Below, one piece after another: positions 42,680 to 55,640 of a stretch of 64,000 nt of DNA; the first letter of the stretch is position 1, and each line of letters begins with the position of its first letter. This DNA comes from Eleusine coracana subsp. coracana. Lineage: Eukaryota > Streptophyta > Magnoliopsida > Poales > Poaceae. The position numbers and the translations under genes were made by a program. The stretch spans positions 70,296,403 to 70,360,402 of the forward strand of contig CM064426.1 in the NCBI GenBank assembly GCA_032690845.1. Direction: 5' to 3'. The notes beneath the pieces are model-generated. The model searched no databases. It worked only from the letters and a program-made list of their open reading frames with translations, and was not told the DNA's origin.

Positions 42680-44035
42680 AGTCACAGTGGACGCGGATCG
42701 CCTAACTTCAAGTGTTTACTGCACGCGGTTTGCAGTAAAGCAGCATCCACCGCTGGGCAGATCCAACACTAGCTGCTCCCTGCCTCTGTGCTCACAATCG
42801 GTCTGTTTTCCTATCGAAGCCAACAGAGAGAATTTGGACGCGCACAGATAGAAGATTTGGAGGGAAAAGAAGCAGTGTTGGTCTTTTTTGCCGCTGGAAT
42901 TTAATACGCTAAATGGTGCACGATTCAAGGAGAAGGAGGTTCCAATAAAAAATAGTAGACGAAAGAAACAATGGTTTGAGGTGAAATACAAGACAAATAA
43001 AAAAGTAAGGAGCATAACTGTATCAACAGCAAAAAAAAAGTGGTATGTTGTTGAATATAAATTAATTAGATTGTGTGTTATTTACAACACCAAATGAAAT
43101 AGCGTGTTATTGAATCTTTTTTAGTTGTACTTGTCTTGATAGATACAAGAAAAAAGAAATGATGGTGTGCAGACAGAAGTAGCAGCCGGCAATGCTTTTA
43201 GTGATAGCAAAAAGGGCCAATAGCTCACATGCCATATTTTTTGTGTGAATTGGCTGAGGCACGACATAGTTCCATAGAGCAACATTCGACTGGCGGGTCT
43301 CGCGTTCGAATGTAATCTACAACCATTAACTACTTAAGGGCTTAAAACAGTTGTATCGGGCCGTGGCTATTTGGGTTGTTCCAACCATCGCATGTGAGCT
43401 ATTCCATCTAATAATGTCGTATATCAGAGAATAGAGGGGAAAGACGTCGCATGTGAACTATTTTCCCCAGCAAAAATGATCTAGGAGAATACCATGTCTT
43501 CAATTCCTTCACACAACTGTTAACAGTAATCTTTTTCTTGTGTGATATTCACAAACTTGAAAATTTAGTATTCATAATTTTAACAATACTGACTTTGATC
43601 TTATTATCTTACAGAGTTCAAGTGGCGATCTTAATGCTGAAGAACTGCTGTTATAGTAAATGGTAAAAGCTGAATGCTGATGTCTTTCTTTTGTACACTA
43701 TGAGAAGAACTCAAAAAAAATTATACATGAATTTTAGCTGCCTCTGTTTTGATCATTTATTTTATTTTTCTTTCTTTAGATTAGATCATCGAGTAAGTTC
43801 AGATGGATGTATTAGTTAAATCTTATAGTTGTATACAGGTTTATAACAAAGTAAGCAACACATTTAGGAGAACTGTGTTGGGCTGCCTACTTGAGCCTGT
43901 ACAAGTTCACTTGAATTTGCTAGGAAGGAGCGCAGTGTGAGGAGCGGCGTTGGATCTGTTGAACGGTGGATGGACTTTACTGCAAACAGCGTGCAGTAAA
44001 CGCTTCAAGTTAGAAAATCCGCGTCCAGTCACAGT
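42680..44035. mobile_element. Non-autonomous Mutator-like element with 9-bp duplication
   Basis: The element 42689-44026 (1338 bp) starts GGACGCGGAT and ends ATCCGCGTCC. It is flanked by identical AGTCACAGT (42680-42688 and 44027-44035). The inverted ends align for about 80-100 bp, including GTTTACTGCACGC and TTTGCAGTAAAG, then CATCCACCG and AGATCCAAC. Nine-base duplication with long TIRs is diagnostic of Mutator-like elements. The interior is AT-rich with no transposase and no gene fragment that I recognise. Confidence 0.85.
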
Positions 44036-45760
44036 AGTATGAAACTATGATTATCCATTAGTTCTGCAGTCTGTACAACGGTTATCATCATCAACCATCA
44101 GAAGAGTACGTTTCAGGCACACATTTACAACTATATACAGTGCCATGGTTGTTTGGTTGGCTCAAGCATGCTGGTACATAAAAATGCTGGTCAGACGAGG
44201 TCCACAGAAAATGGCGCTGAACCAGATTGCAAAATATATACCCCTTTTTTATAGAGTAAAATTTCTTGTACGAGTGAGTAGTATAAGAAAAGACGAGAGA
44301 GAGAAATGATAGTACAGCATGAAGGTGCTTAGATAACAACAATATGAGTCCCTATTCAAGCAAATACGACCATCGAGTACGCAATGGTCGCTCAAAATTC
44401 ATTTTTGGACTTAACTGATTCAAGTACTGACACCACTGATGCTACAGCAGCAAGCCAAAGAATTATATGTATTGTGAACAAAAGAAGGTCCTGATTTGCA
44501 GATAATAATTGGTAAAAACAACTGCTTTACATCCATACAGGGGTACAAAACTACAGTGCTACGGCACGCAGCAATCATACTTTCTGTACACAAAACCTGT
44601 GAAGAGTTAAGGTCAGTTTCTGTCAGTAACACTCGGTATCTAAAATGCGTAAAACTCAGTAGTGATTAGTGAATGGAAAGAAGCCCGAACCAGAATGCAA
44701 AGGACTGCTCCCCTGCAGCTAGCTGATTGGAGCCAGCAGCTCACTGAATTAATTTCTCAATTCCCACTTCCCCATCGCCTTCTCTGCCGGCTGATGTTTT
44801 GTTTCCACGAATGCTCATTCGAAATCTGAAATTCTCTTTTTTTTTAAAAGATGGAAATCTGAAATTCTCATGACAGCTCTTAGCTTACAGATCTTCTTGC
44901 TGGTACTGGTGAAATCAGTTTTGCTGTTAACAAATCTAATATAATCTTTGCACAGCGGCGCCGAGAGCTCTCCATGGCCGCCCCCATCTCCCGCTTTCTC
45001 CATCTCCTTTGGGTGCAAGGACTCGGGAATGGCGGAAGAAGCGCTCTTATCAGCTCTCCTGCCTTGGAGCGGAGGCGGTGTGCGCAGAGATGCCGACGGG
45101 CTCCTCGGGGATGGGTGGCCGGAGCCGGCGAGGTAGCCTGTAGCGGCGGGACGCGTCAGATAACGTTTTACAGAAACCCCACCGCGATTCAGTATATTGC
45201 AAAGAGATACCTATTTTGGATCACAATTATTAATCGCGATCCAATATTTTACATATACCCCCTAATTCGGATCGCGACTATTGATTACGATCCAAATTAT
45301 TTACAAAATAGTCCCTGTTCGCTGGATATCTTCGCACATCTTCCCAGCGGCTGCGGCTCCGGCGACGGCGGCCTCGTCGCAGCCAGTAGACGGAAATTTC
45401 GCCTCTCCTCTCGACCTCTCCCCCTTCTCCGGCGTCCCCCCTCCTACTCCTTCGTCGAGGGCTTCAATTCGAGAGCCGCCATGGAATGAATCGACGAACA
45501 GGCCGAGGAGTTGCCGGGACGAGGTTCTCCGTAAGCTTCGAGATTGTCAACTTGACGAGAAATACCGAGTACTCTCCAGTAGTAGAGGCAACCACAGTAT
45601 CAATATCTCGTACTATGCATTTGAACCACTATTTCGATGGCGGCCTGAGACAAGGTTGGAACTTCTGCTGCATTCGAAGGATGCAGACGATTGGAAGTTT
45701 TGATTACTGCGTGCCCTTTAAACGTGATTACTAGTTCGGTTCAAAAATTTCGTCCACGCA
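44036..45760. other. Intergenic; possible gene relic at 44.95-45.73 kb
   Basis: A GC-rich stretch at 44950-45140 and another at 45330-45560 have overlapping plus-strand open frames (44974-45489 and 45281-45703) but no recognisable domain. Between them is an AT-rich stretch (about 45165-45300) with GGATCGCGA/TCGCGATCC words that looks like an inserted MITE. I regard the frames as a possible relic and do not call a gene. Confidence 0.35.
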
Positions 45761-46253
45761 AACATGAAACATGTTATGTGTTTTGGCCAATGGCCAGTCA
45801 GCAAATGAAAATTAAATGGTTCTGAATTACAAGGAAATGCTCTGCAGCCCCACCGACAATATAACATGACCTTCAGTTCAGGTTACAGATATGATTTCGT
45901 TTTTTTTTCAAGGAAATCTACAGTGGGTGAAAAACTGCTTCTGCATATTTTGTTCTTTCATTAGGGTCAACTATATGTTTCATTAGGCTAAGGCAGGATG
46001 CGAGGTAAAGTAGTAATGAACCAGATCAAAATGGCCGCTTATGCATATTTTCAACAAAAAAAAAAGATCAAATTGTTGTTGTGTTATTTTAGATGCTTTC
46101 CAGGATAATGGACAAAACATTTCCAAGGAAGACTATAATGAGTAGTAATGAACAATATTCTTATTACAAATATTTGGGCCAGCCCTATATAGTATATGTA
46201 TCCTCCACTCTGTTTTAAAATATAAGACATGATTCGACATAAAAGCAGTCTTT

Positions 46254-46599
46254 AAAGCGAGCTACGCAAAAGGGTCTTTACCTCACTGGTAAGGTGGCTG
46301 AGTAGCACCTCCCAGATCTCAGGTTCGACTCCCAGCGGGAACGAATTTGTGATCTGGGTTAAAAAAATCCCCTTGCCTCTCCCCGCACCAAAGTATTTGG
46401 TTAAGACCTCGCCTCTGGAAACAACGGTGTCCATGGTGGCCCCGGCCCAGATTCTCTCACAAGACTGGTGATCCCAATGTAAGAGGAGGAGGATGGTTCA
46501 GAAGTTTTCTTGATCTACGTGAAAGTATCTTCTCCTTAAAATGCAATGCCCCCCGTCATACCCCCGCAAATCAAGTTCTTTTTTTTAAAAGCGAGCTAC
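46254..46599 (+). mobile_element. tRNA-derived SINE with T-rich tail and 12-bp duplication
   Basis: The element 46266-46587 is flanked by identical AAAGCGAGCTAC (46254-46265 and 46588-46599). Near its 5' end are an A-box-like TGGCTGAGTAGC (46295-46306) and a B box GGTTCGACTCC (46322-46332). The 3' end is a run of eight T. T-tailed SINEs are known in grasses (p-SINE type). It sits downstream of the DRIP-like gene. Confidence 0.75.
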
Positions 46600-47291
46600 A
46601 ATGATAGGTTTGGCAATGAAGTCATAACCACTTCAAAATTCTTTCCAAATACAAATCCAGTGGTATCATTTTTCCACCACAACTTTTGCATATTATTGGG
46701 GATAATCTTTGATCAAATATCACAAGGTATCATTTTTCCACCACAACTACCGCACACCTCACATATTGAATTGGAGAGTACAAGTTACAGCATCAGGTAA
46801 CATACCTATCATTGTAGAGAAAATAATACACAGGCACAAATCGAGCAAATGTGACAGCTACTTTGATCCAACCATCCAAATAAAATCAAAGCAAGGGGTA
46901 TCACAGCGATTTCAACCAGCCTGGAAAACTAGAGAAACTACAGAACCTTTCATCAATTCCATCTTACAAGCACAGCTCATCGATGTCCCTCTCTTTATGT
47001 CAATTATCATACCCTCCCAACAAACTCCGAATTACAACAAATTCAATCTCATCTGTATGGTAACAACGAAAGAACAAACGAATCCACAAAGAACTAAACA
47101 TCATCTAACAGCATCAATGAGAGCCTGAATATGACACAGGTGGGCTGGCTGCAGAGTGCACAGTAGCCAGCCACATTGTTGAGTATATGTCAGCAGGAGC
47201 GAGTGCCTTTATCTCGGACGATCTCTTTGCAGGGGGTGGCTGGCACAGCCTTGTATTGAACCAGGAGATCACGAGGTCGACAATGGTACAT

Positions 47292-50200
47292 TCAAGACTC
47301 ACTTGGCCGCCCATAGCTTATCACCATCACATAATCTCCCCCGGAGGATCCTATCACCGTCTGCAAAGGGCGTGCTGGGCCAACTCTCAGCCACCGGTCC
47401 ACCAAATTCCGCACAGGCTGTACAGGGTTCACGGACTGCCCACAGCAACTTATTTCAACCTGCAAACATCAGAATTGGCCTTTTCAGGCATGTTGTAATA
47501 CTAAACTCAAAGCTGCAATGCACATAAAAAGTGGGCTTGCATGTGGCGGCGGAGATAGCAGGAGATTGTAATTAAGTTTGCTCAGAAACGAGCTCCTAGA
47601 TTCTGGAACATGCCAACACTATTGATTCCAACAATAAAATTAGTATCAGTGATGGTTTCATTACAATAAAATTAGTGACCACAGTAAATTTACTCTAAAA
47701 ATAAGCCAAAATCAACCAATATAAAAGGATTGAAGTCTCACCTCAGACTCACTTAGCAGATTGAGCTTCTGCATGATGTACTTTTGGATGGATGATGCAG
47801 GTATGTTTCCATCCCTAAAATAGACAACGTATCAGACACAGTTGAAATAACTAAAAGCTACTCCCTCCATTCTCAGGGCAAGTGATTTAGCTTAATCACT
47901 TGTCCTAACGTCATCAATTTGAGAATGGAGGGAGTATTCATTTACTGAATAACACAAATTGCTATTAGATGCATCAGAAGTTCTGCCACCACAACTGTGA
48001 CAAGCTAACTATGAGTAGAAGTACAGATCAGATTCACAATCAAACTATGAGATCTGTATTAAAGTTACTGATGCAGCTATGCTACTACATACCACACATA
48101 CTAGTGATAACAGCAAACAGCTTATGTCGACTAAAATATAGTCAGGTAGGAACGGCCTTTAAATAATATACAGACTGTCCAATTTGGTTGCAGGGAACAG
48201 TATGGTGTCCAGGTTGATAGCTAAAATGAAAATGAAGAATAATAGCGTGTCAAGGTGATGTATTTAGACAAAAGATGCAGATGAAAGTAAAACACTGTAT
48301 CAAATTGAAGTCAAAGGTGTGAATTACAAGTAGATTGTAATTCTTCCACATACATGCAGAACCAAAAGAAATATTAAGCAAGTACACAAATTATAGTAAT
48401 ATCAGTTATTCTCACATATGTGAACTTAGTAATATCAGTTATTCTCAGATACTCTGCAATAAGTTCACCAACTTCACCACTCAAAGGTTATCCATTCAAG
48501 ATTCTCATTTTATGTATTTTCATCAGTAAAGCCAATACAAGCATGTCTGCACGATACCATCACGTAAGACCAACTGAAGGTATATCTTCCCTTCTTATTA
48601 AAGATATTTGTTTAATACTTCATGCTTTGACAACAAAAATACATTTTATGATTGTTCGATGCAAAGAAACTCAATTTCAAATGCAGATTTAAAGAACTTT
48701 TGATGTTTAGATCAGAACTTCTGGTGCATCAGTATCAGAAGCGCAGAGTAGTATGAACTCACTTTATTCTCAAATAGTGGGCAGGTATCTGAGGCAAAGG
48801 TGGCTCGCCTTTCCTGAAAATAACAAGATAACAGAAGATTAGGAGCTGCCTCGATTAAGATGAAGATAACTGATACTATAATGTGACTTACTGGTCAAAC
48901 GAGGCAATCAATGAAAACCAAACTGGGTTTATTTTCTTCCTGTTCTGGCTATCTGCAGCAGTGGAAGCTGCATTGGCTGAAGGTAGGGGATGTTTCCTCC
49001 TCCGGCCAGGTTTCTTCCTAAGCAGCACTATTGGCTCAGGATCATCGATCTTGTCATCTTGAACTTTGGACTTCTGCAGAGGCTCCCTAGCCTTTGTTCT
49101 GTTAGAATGTTCACTACTAGGGGATTCATTAGGCTTGTCTGCCTTAATAGCTGGACTATGCGCACTTGTCCGGGGAGGCTTTGTTTTGCTTGCTAGATCT
49201 ACAAGACAATTCAAAGGTTTCCACAGCTCTGCTTTATCAAAGTCCTTATCATCAACTGCTTTATCCTTACCAGATGGATGACTTGATGTATCCCCGTTTG
49301 ACAGTACCTGCAAATGTAAGTGTGAAATTAGTGCTACCTATTGTATGCATTTTTCAGTTAATTCATATTCATGCACATCACACAACATGCTCCAAAACCA
49401 ACACAGTTATTACAGTGTGATTTAAGAATGCTCAGGAATTTATTTACCTGTCTTCTTGTTTGAGGTGCTTTGCTCAAGCTATTTAGCAAATTAGAATTAT
49501 CAGTTTCCTTATTCGGCTTATCGTTATCCTTTTTCGGAGGATCCACAATGATAGGACCAAGGCCACGTAATGCAGCAGCCTTCCTGGTAACTGCTCTTGT
49601 TCGCCGCCCTGTTGAACCTGCTGGTGTTATTCGAGGTGTATTTACCACCAGTGAAGAGATAGACCTCTCTTTCCTTTTAACAGGTAACGCAATGGGAGAT
49701 TCAGCTTCTTCAGCATTAACCTTCTTTCTTTTGAAAGGGAAAACTTTTGCCCTTACATCCTGTATATTGTGATCAGCTCTGAAATCAAGATATCAGAAGA
49801 TTAGAGAGAGAGAGAGAGAGAAATTAACAAAGAAAATTGCATCATCGAGTTTTTTCCCAAATCATGAGAGCAGCATGATGAACAAAGAGAAGGTATCTTG
49901 GCCAAATAGTCAATCAGAACATTCAATTGTATTTCAGAGAAGAAGCATTTTTTTTTCTTACAAAGGCAAAGAATGAAGTCTCAAACTCTCACCACTCAAT
50001 TTTCCTGAACCAATGGATGAAAAGGAGCCTTGAAAATATAAAGGTGCAATAATAGGTCAGTTTTGGAACTAGTAAAACTAAAAATCATGTCAAAACCCTA
50101 TAGAAAGCAAAGTGACTATAAGAAAGAACGCTGGTGGTCAACTATTGGATGCATGTGTGGCAGGAACAGGAACCTCAAAGAATATCATATTTAAGAGTTT

Positions 50201-52233
50201 TATCGTATATGGAACACTTGTTCCACTAGTATGTCTTTAGCAAGGACTTCAGACTATTAAAAAAAAGAAAGCAACATGATTTTCAAATATGATATAGGCT
50301 AGTCCTGTGGATAATATAGAATAACTACTCTTCTATGATTGTTCCAAAATATCGCTCTAAATTATATGCTCCTTCATTATGCAGAAGCAAAATGGCTATG
50401 TTCAGGTTATTCGGAAAGCAGCTTAAGGGCTTCATACAGTAGAATTGAAGTTATCCAAGGTTCTTCTCAGTTACTATCAATAATTCAGATAAACCATCTA
50501 TTATAATGGTTTGAGGTCAACATTTTCGTTTCTGACATATTCTTAACACATGGAAATATGGCTCAGAAAATACCTTAGCAGTAATAAAGTAGAATAACGT
50601 ACTCTCTAGAATAGAAAATCATTTTTGCATGATTAAGAAAATATAACTTGTCACAGAATTCTTTAAAAGAAAGGCCACATGAAAAATACCTAAGCTTCTC
50701 AACCGGAGTGCAGCCAAGATCAATTTTACAGACTGGGCAGCTGTCAAGCTCCTCATCATTAAGCTTTTGATAGATACACTTTCTACAAACTGCATCACAC
50801 AAAGAGCAAAGCTCGAAATCAATAGGAGAAGCTAGAGAGGATTTCATAGTATTATACAGAGATTTTATAAGGCGCGTGATTTATTTCTTTAACATGACAA
50901 AGGAAGTTGATAACCAGACGTACCTGGCCATTGAAAACAAAGCAAAAAGTCCAAACTGTAGTATATCTATATCATGAGAAATCAGACGATGCATGCAAAT
51001 GAACAAAATATGCTGCCATTTGAGACAGCATAGTTCATTTCTCTAGATTGACAAAATTCATGTAAAATTGGACGCAGAGAATCCAATCGAGAGTGACAAA
51101 CATCAATTTGTTAGTAATGATGGAAATATATCTCAGTTCATAGTATCTCAAAGGCACACAGAACATGAACATACATGAACTGATCTATGCATGCAGGTTA
51201 ATCAAATAGTTTGTGACTATTCACCAACTATGATTTCACAATGAAACCTCAAAAATTCTAGTACAATGCCACCTATTGTAGTTGTAGTTGCAGGCCTGAA
51301 CCTAATGAACTTGCATTGAATACCAAGAGGAGGGAAAGAAAATATAATAACACTACTACTAATATGAATGACACTAGAAACGTTCCAACCCATAATCAGT
51401 TGAACATTATCTCAGGTTCTCAACAGGAACCCACCAGTTCAAGGAATCAGAACAAAGGTCACCAATCAACAACCCAGGATTCAAAATCTACGTAAAACCC
51501 ACGTGGTGAAAGCCCAGCATTGATGCAGCATTGCATCACGACCCAACAAACCAAATTACAGACGGGACCGACAAAGCAAAAATAGAAAGCAAGCAAGCTA
51601 CTCGGCGTGGTCAAACCCAACTAGATTTACGTAAATTCGAGCGGCGATACCGCAACACGACCCGGAACCCACGCGCATGAACGCCGGGGAGCCGGCACAG
51701 CGCCCCACCCGGATCGCGGGAACCGGCCGAGCTCGACGGCGCCGGCCTACGTCCCCATACTCCGGCGAGCGAATCCGCCAACAACGAGGCGCCCACCGAA
51801 TCGAATCGAATCGCTATCGCGAAGCTCCAAAAAAAACGCGCTGAATCGTGGCAGAGATTGGGGAGTATTCGTCTTTTTCGAGGGCGAGCAGGGATGGCGG
51901 CTGGGCGGAGTAGCAGGGAGGCTACTCACATGTGTGGAGGCACTCGGAGATGGTGGTGGCCTTGCGGAGGAGGCGGTGGCAGAGCGGGCACGTCATGCAG
52001 CGCACGAGCAGCTCCCGCTTCACCCTCACCACCGCGCCGTCCCCGGCCGCGCCGCGCCGCCGCGTCCGCCGCCCGCCGACCTGCTGCTCCTCCCCCTCCT
52101 CCTCATCCTCCTCCTTCACCTCCTCCTTTACCTTCTCCTCGCCAGCCTCCGCCGCCGCCGCCCCCTTCCCCTTCGCCTCAGCCGCCGGCTCCGCGGCCGG
52201 CGGCTTATCCGGCGATGTGGGGCCGGTCTGCAT
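47292..52233 (-). CDS. DRIP: DRIP-like C3HC4 RING E3 ubiquitin ligase (480 aa)
   Basis: Seven minus-strand coding exons join without a frame break: 51930-52233, 50690-50789, 49448-49778, 48892-49307, 48763-48813, 47742-47814 and 47292-47459. All have GT-AG junctions. The start MQTGPTSPDK is the first ATG. After an acidic/basic low-complexity leader comes a C3HC4 RING with C82, C85, C98, H100, C103, C106, C119 and C122 (CMTCPLC, ECLHTFCRKCI, CPVC). Then come KRKERSISSLVV, an LWKPLNCLVDLA box, a GRRRK basic stretch, VWFSLIASFDQ, and a RAWUL-like ubiquitin-fold end (LPQIPAHYLRIKDGNIPAS, IQKYIMQKL, EISCCGQSV). This order matches Arabidopsis DRIP1/DRIP2, nuclear E3 ligases that ubiquitinate DREB2A and restrain drought responses. 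Function in this species is inferred. Its divergent neighbour is the kinase gene. Confidence 0.93.
47859..47936. mobile_element. Stowaway-like MITE in DRIP intron 5
   Basis: A 74-bp palindromic element, 47861-47934, begins CTCCCTCCATTCTCA and ends TGAGAATGGAGGGAG. TA flanks both sides. It lies in the intron between the fifth and sixth DRIP coding exons, 46 bp from the acceptor. Confidence 0.85.
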
Positions 52234-53500
52234 GGCGTGGGGCCCCACCAAGCGGCTAGCACCGCATGCCGAGGAGGCGCAAAGGGGCCGGCTTTATCGC
52301 GCCGTCGGCGCCCCGCCGCATGGAAATGGGAGGAGAGATCGAAGAGGAGGAGGTCGACGAGGAGACAAGAGTTGAAGCAGAGGAAGTAGGGAGAGGAAAA
52401 AAAAAGTTTATTTACGTGTTTATCGAGGGAGAGAAGCCGAAGGACGAAGTGGGGCGAGGCAATGAAGGAACAGAGAGGGGGGTGAGGTTTTTATTGCGCT
52501 TTTTATTTTGGTGCATTGCGTTTGCGATTTTTTTTTGTGCAGAATAAAATCGACGTGTTTGGGTCCATGCAGTGCTGCTGCCAACTTTTCCATGTACGTG
52601 ATGGTTTTGTTGGAATTTTGTACACGTCTTGCATGAACCTCTGGTTCCATGGAATTTATGTCTACTCACTGTTGTTTATTCGTTTGTTTCTCGCTTATTG
52701 ATTCAGGTTTTCTTTTCCCCTTTTTTAGAGGGTCCGATCTATTTTTATGTTTATCATGGTTTGCTAAAGTTATCAAAAGGAGGTGGCTTTGTAATACGAT
52801 GGATTGCAACATTATTATTATTATTATTATTATTTGGTGTGCTATTTAGAGGGTGTTCGTTTTTTGGGATATTTGCATATAAATTAAGAATATTTACATA
52901 TAAGAGACAGATACTAGAAAAGGAAGATATACTATAATAAAACAGAAAAATAAACACCTAAGAATGTATGCTATATCTCGTGAAAGTTTTTGGCAGTAAA
53001 TTAGTGAGTTTCCATTCACGCTGAAAACGACTCGAATCGGGGCGCCCCGCTCGCCGATCCTTGCGATCCTATTTCTTGACGATGCGGTTAAGGATCGACT
53101 CACACCTATTATCCTGCATGAACCGTCAAACCGTGGATTAGCTCCGCTCCTGTTTTCCGTGTTGGCGGCGCTGAGCGAGGATGGTGGTCAACAAGCAAGG
53201 CCAGGACGGTGCTGAGCGAGCAGGAGAGCCGTGACCTCGATTGTTGGTAGGTAGCTTTTATTCGAGATGACGGCAGGTGGTGACGATGGGGGAGTTTTTC
53301 TCGCTGGAAGGGATTGACTCGACCCTGGGGTTGAAAGGATCTTGGCGTGTTGCAACCCACTTGGATACTGGGTCGAATCAAATCGGATTGATTGAGAATT
53401 TGAGGTGCGGTTTGACCCAAACCGGTTTCAGCCTGAGTTTCCATAACTAACATGCACGGGGGTAGTTTAAACATGGATGGACACAAAACCTACTCCCTTC
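52234..53500. other. DRIP 5' flank; (ATT)n; no other gene
   Basis: GC-rich sequence to about 52400 is the 5' untranslated region or promoter of the minus-strand gene. A purine-rich stretch follows at 52320-52480. A short (ATT)8 microsatellite lies at about 52811-52834. A minus-strand frame at 53109-53486 has no family match. Confidence 0.4.
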
Positions 53501-53519
53501 AGGTCTAAAAAAAACTCGT

Positions 53520-54140
53520 TAGAGGCTTTTTACCCACATTTTCAACTCGTCCGATTAATCGTGATTAATCATGATTAATTGTCCTTATCGCTCAGGCACA
53601 ATCGATTAGGGTGGGCGACTCAATTAGGGCGATCAATTTCCTGATTGTCTGACTGATCGTCAATTAATCATGACTAATCGTGAAAACTGATCACGGACGA
53701 TCAGTTATAGCTGTCGATTTGGGTCAGGTATGGCTTAGTTGGGCCAAGTTATTTCGGCCTAGTAGGGTTTGGAGACAAATACACCCTGTTTACCCTTTTC
53801 TCTTCCTCTCTCTACGACTCATTCAGTCGCCGCCACCCCGACGCTCAGCTCCTGCCTACCGCCGCCGCACTCCTCTCCTCCCTGCCATGGACGCGCTCCT
53901 CTTCTACCTACCGCCGTCGCTGCCGCGCTCCTCTCCTCCCTGCCATCGACGCGCTCCTCTCCTACCTGCAGCCATCCTTGTGCTCCTCTCCCCGCTGTCG
54001 CTGTGCTCCTCTACTGCCTGCCGTCCCCGAGCTGGTGGTTGCTGCTGAAGTGTCGTGAGGACGACTGTGAACAATAAATTGCTTGATTAATCAGGCCAAT
54101 TGATCTGATCGGCTGATCGGTACCCTGGCGACCAGAATCG
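53520..54140. repeat. Unclassified repeat with TAATC words and a Pro/Ser-rich minisatellite
   Basis: The word TTAATCGTGATTAATCATGA and variants recur at 53550-53690 and again (TAATCAGGCCAATTGATC) near 54090. Between them, 53870-53990 is a short minisatellite of the CTCCCTGCCATGGACGCGCT type. The ordering looks like a retroelement or hAT remnant, but no end or coding domain is clear. Confidence 0.35.
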
Positions 54141-54281
54141 ATGAGCCGATCGTGGTTTTTTACCGATAATTTCTAATACAGATCATTTTAGATCTTTGTC
54201 TATCGTAATAATATTGGTCTCCAAAAACAAAAAGGATCGTGGGGAATCGAACCTGATCGCATAGCCCCTACGTGCAGTCAG

Positions 54282-54369
54282 CAACGATACGACTACAAGC
54301 TGTAACAAGCTGTAGGGGCGTGGCCCCTCCAGTTCATTAAAAAAAAAAAAACAACGATACGACTACAAG
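54282..54369 (+). mobile_element. 52-bp LINE 3' stub with 18-bp target duplication
   Basis: The 18-mer CAACGATACGACTACAAG occurs at 54282-54299 and, identical, at 54352-54369. Between them are 52 bp ending in TTCATT and twelve A. A short 3' tail with poly-A and a long duplication is the mark of a severely 5'-truncated LINE, or of another cDNA made by LINE machinery. Confidence 0.75.
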
Positions 54370-55640
54370 GCCTTATGGCTAGTATTCACATTTGTAGATA
54401 TTTAATGATCTGATATGATAACTATAATTTATTACTTTTTGACATGAAAATGTGATGTCCAAAAGTGAAGGGAGTAAGCCTTATCAAGCTATACAGAAAC
54501 GGAGCCTACATGCATCCAAGCTGCGTTCCGGAAGAAAAGATGCTTCGGTGCACGGTGCTTATCTCTTGACCATTCTTTCTGTTTTATTATCTGTCTGTGG
54601 GCTACAGATATTGTACTTATTCTACGCTGATATGCGCCTAATCCTCTTGATATCCTTGCAGCCTTTTCTCCTTCTCGTTTTTCTTCTTTCATTTTTATAG
54701 TATAGAAAAGTCCACTGATCCTGAAAACAGGGAGAGGACAGCATGCTCAGAACGAACTGTGCGCGACAGAGTCTATCACTCTATCCTCTGTCGTCACGGT
54801 CAACGACGCCCACGTGCAGTCAGCACTCAGCACAGCAGAGGGGGTTCGGTTTGTTACTGGGCCGAGGACGCTATAAACCTCCGCCCGCTTCTGTTCGGCC
54901 CATAGTCGAGCTCTTACAACGTGACTCAGGCCTCCCACACAGCCCAGCTAACGCTCATGGGCTCACGGAGCCTGGACCTTCCCCGTCTCGCCCGAACCTG
55001 ACCCGGGGCCGACCCACCTGACGCCCGCCGACGTTTCGCACGAGGCCACTGGCCACGACCACCACGCGCACGGCCCAGATCACGCTATCGGGCCGTACGG
55101 CCTCGTCGCCATCCACCGCCCGGACAGGAACCAGCCCACCTCCCCGCATCTTCCGTCCTCCGGCCTCAGCCAGCGTCGCATGACCGCCGTGCTGCCGCCG
55201 ACAGCCGCCTGCGCGCCGCCGCCGTCTCTCCTTCGCGGGTGCTTCCTCTCCCCGTCCGATCGGTGGGCCCCGCTCCGCTCCACGCCGCCTCTCCGCTCCC
55301 TCAGGTGCGTGCGTGAAGTGACGGGTACGCTTTGACATCATCGGTCAACATTCAACGAATCACAATAGAAAAATTTGGGCGCAAGCGGAGCTGTACACAC
55401 TGTACTACCATGGTGTCCTGGTTTGGTTTGGTGGGGGATTTCGGAGGATAGGCCGGCGGATTCCGATTGCTCCTCTTATTTCTCCTTCCGCGCTTGACTT
55501 GGAGAGTTGGAGTGGTCGAGGTGGTGGTGACCTGTGCGAGCCGTGTTTGGTTCGTTCGTTGCTTTGGTCGCAGGGAAGCGTCGGCGTTGGGGTGGTCTCA
55601 GCTGAGGCAGCGTCGGAGGGAGAGGAGAAGGGGCGCGGGG
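54370..55640. other. Upstream region and GC-rich promoter of the kinase gene
   Basis: From 54780 to 55330 the DNA is GC- and CpG-rich, with open frames on both strands that I read as composition artefacts. GCTATAAACC near 54870 is a TATA-like word but lies about 770 bp from the ATG. The last 150 bp before the ATG are purine-rich (GGAGAGGAGAAGGGGCG), as in many 5' leaders. Confidence 0.4.

Noticed and set aside
43270..43320. Possible Pol III B box (GCGTTCGAATG) inside the Mutator-like element
   Set aside because: It is not a good match and has no partner A box or tRNA fold.
51858..52547. Long plus-strand open frames opposite the first DRIP exon
   Set aside because: They are antisense shadows of GC-rich coding sequence whose RING text is on the minus strand.
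54225..54300. tRNA-like B-box word (GGTTCGATTCCCC) on the minus strand
   Set aside because: No A box, anticodon arm or full cloverleaf could be built around it, so it is at most a SINE relic.
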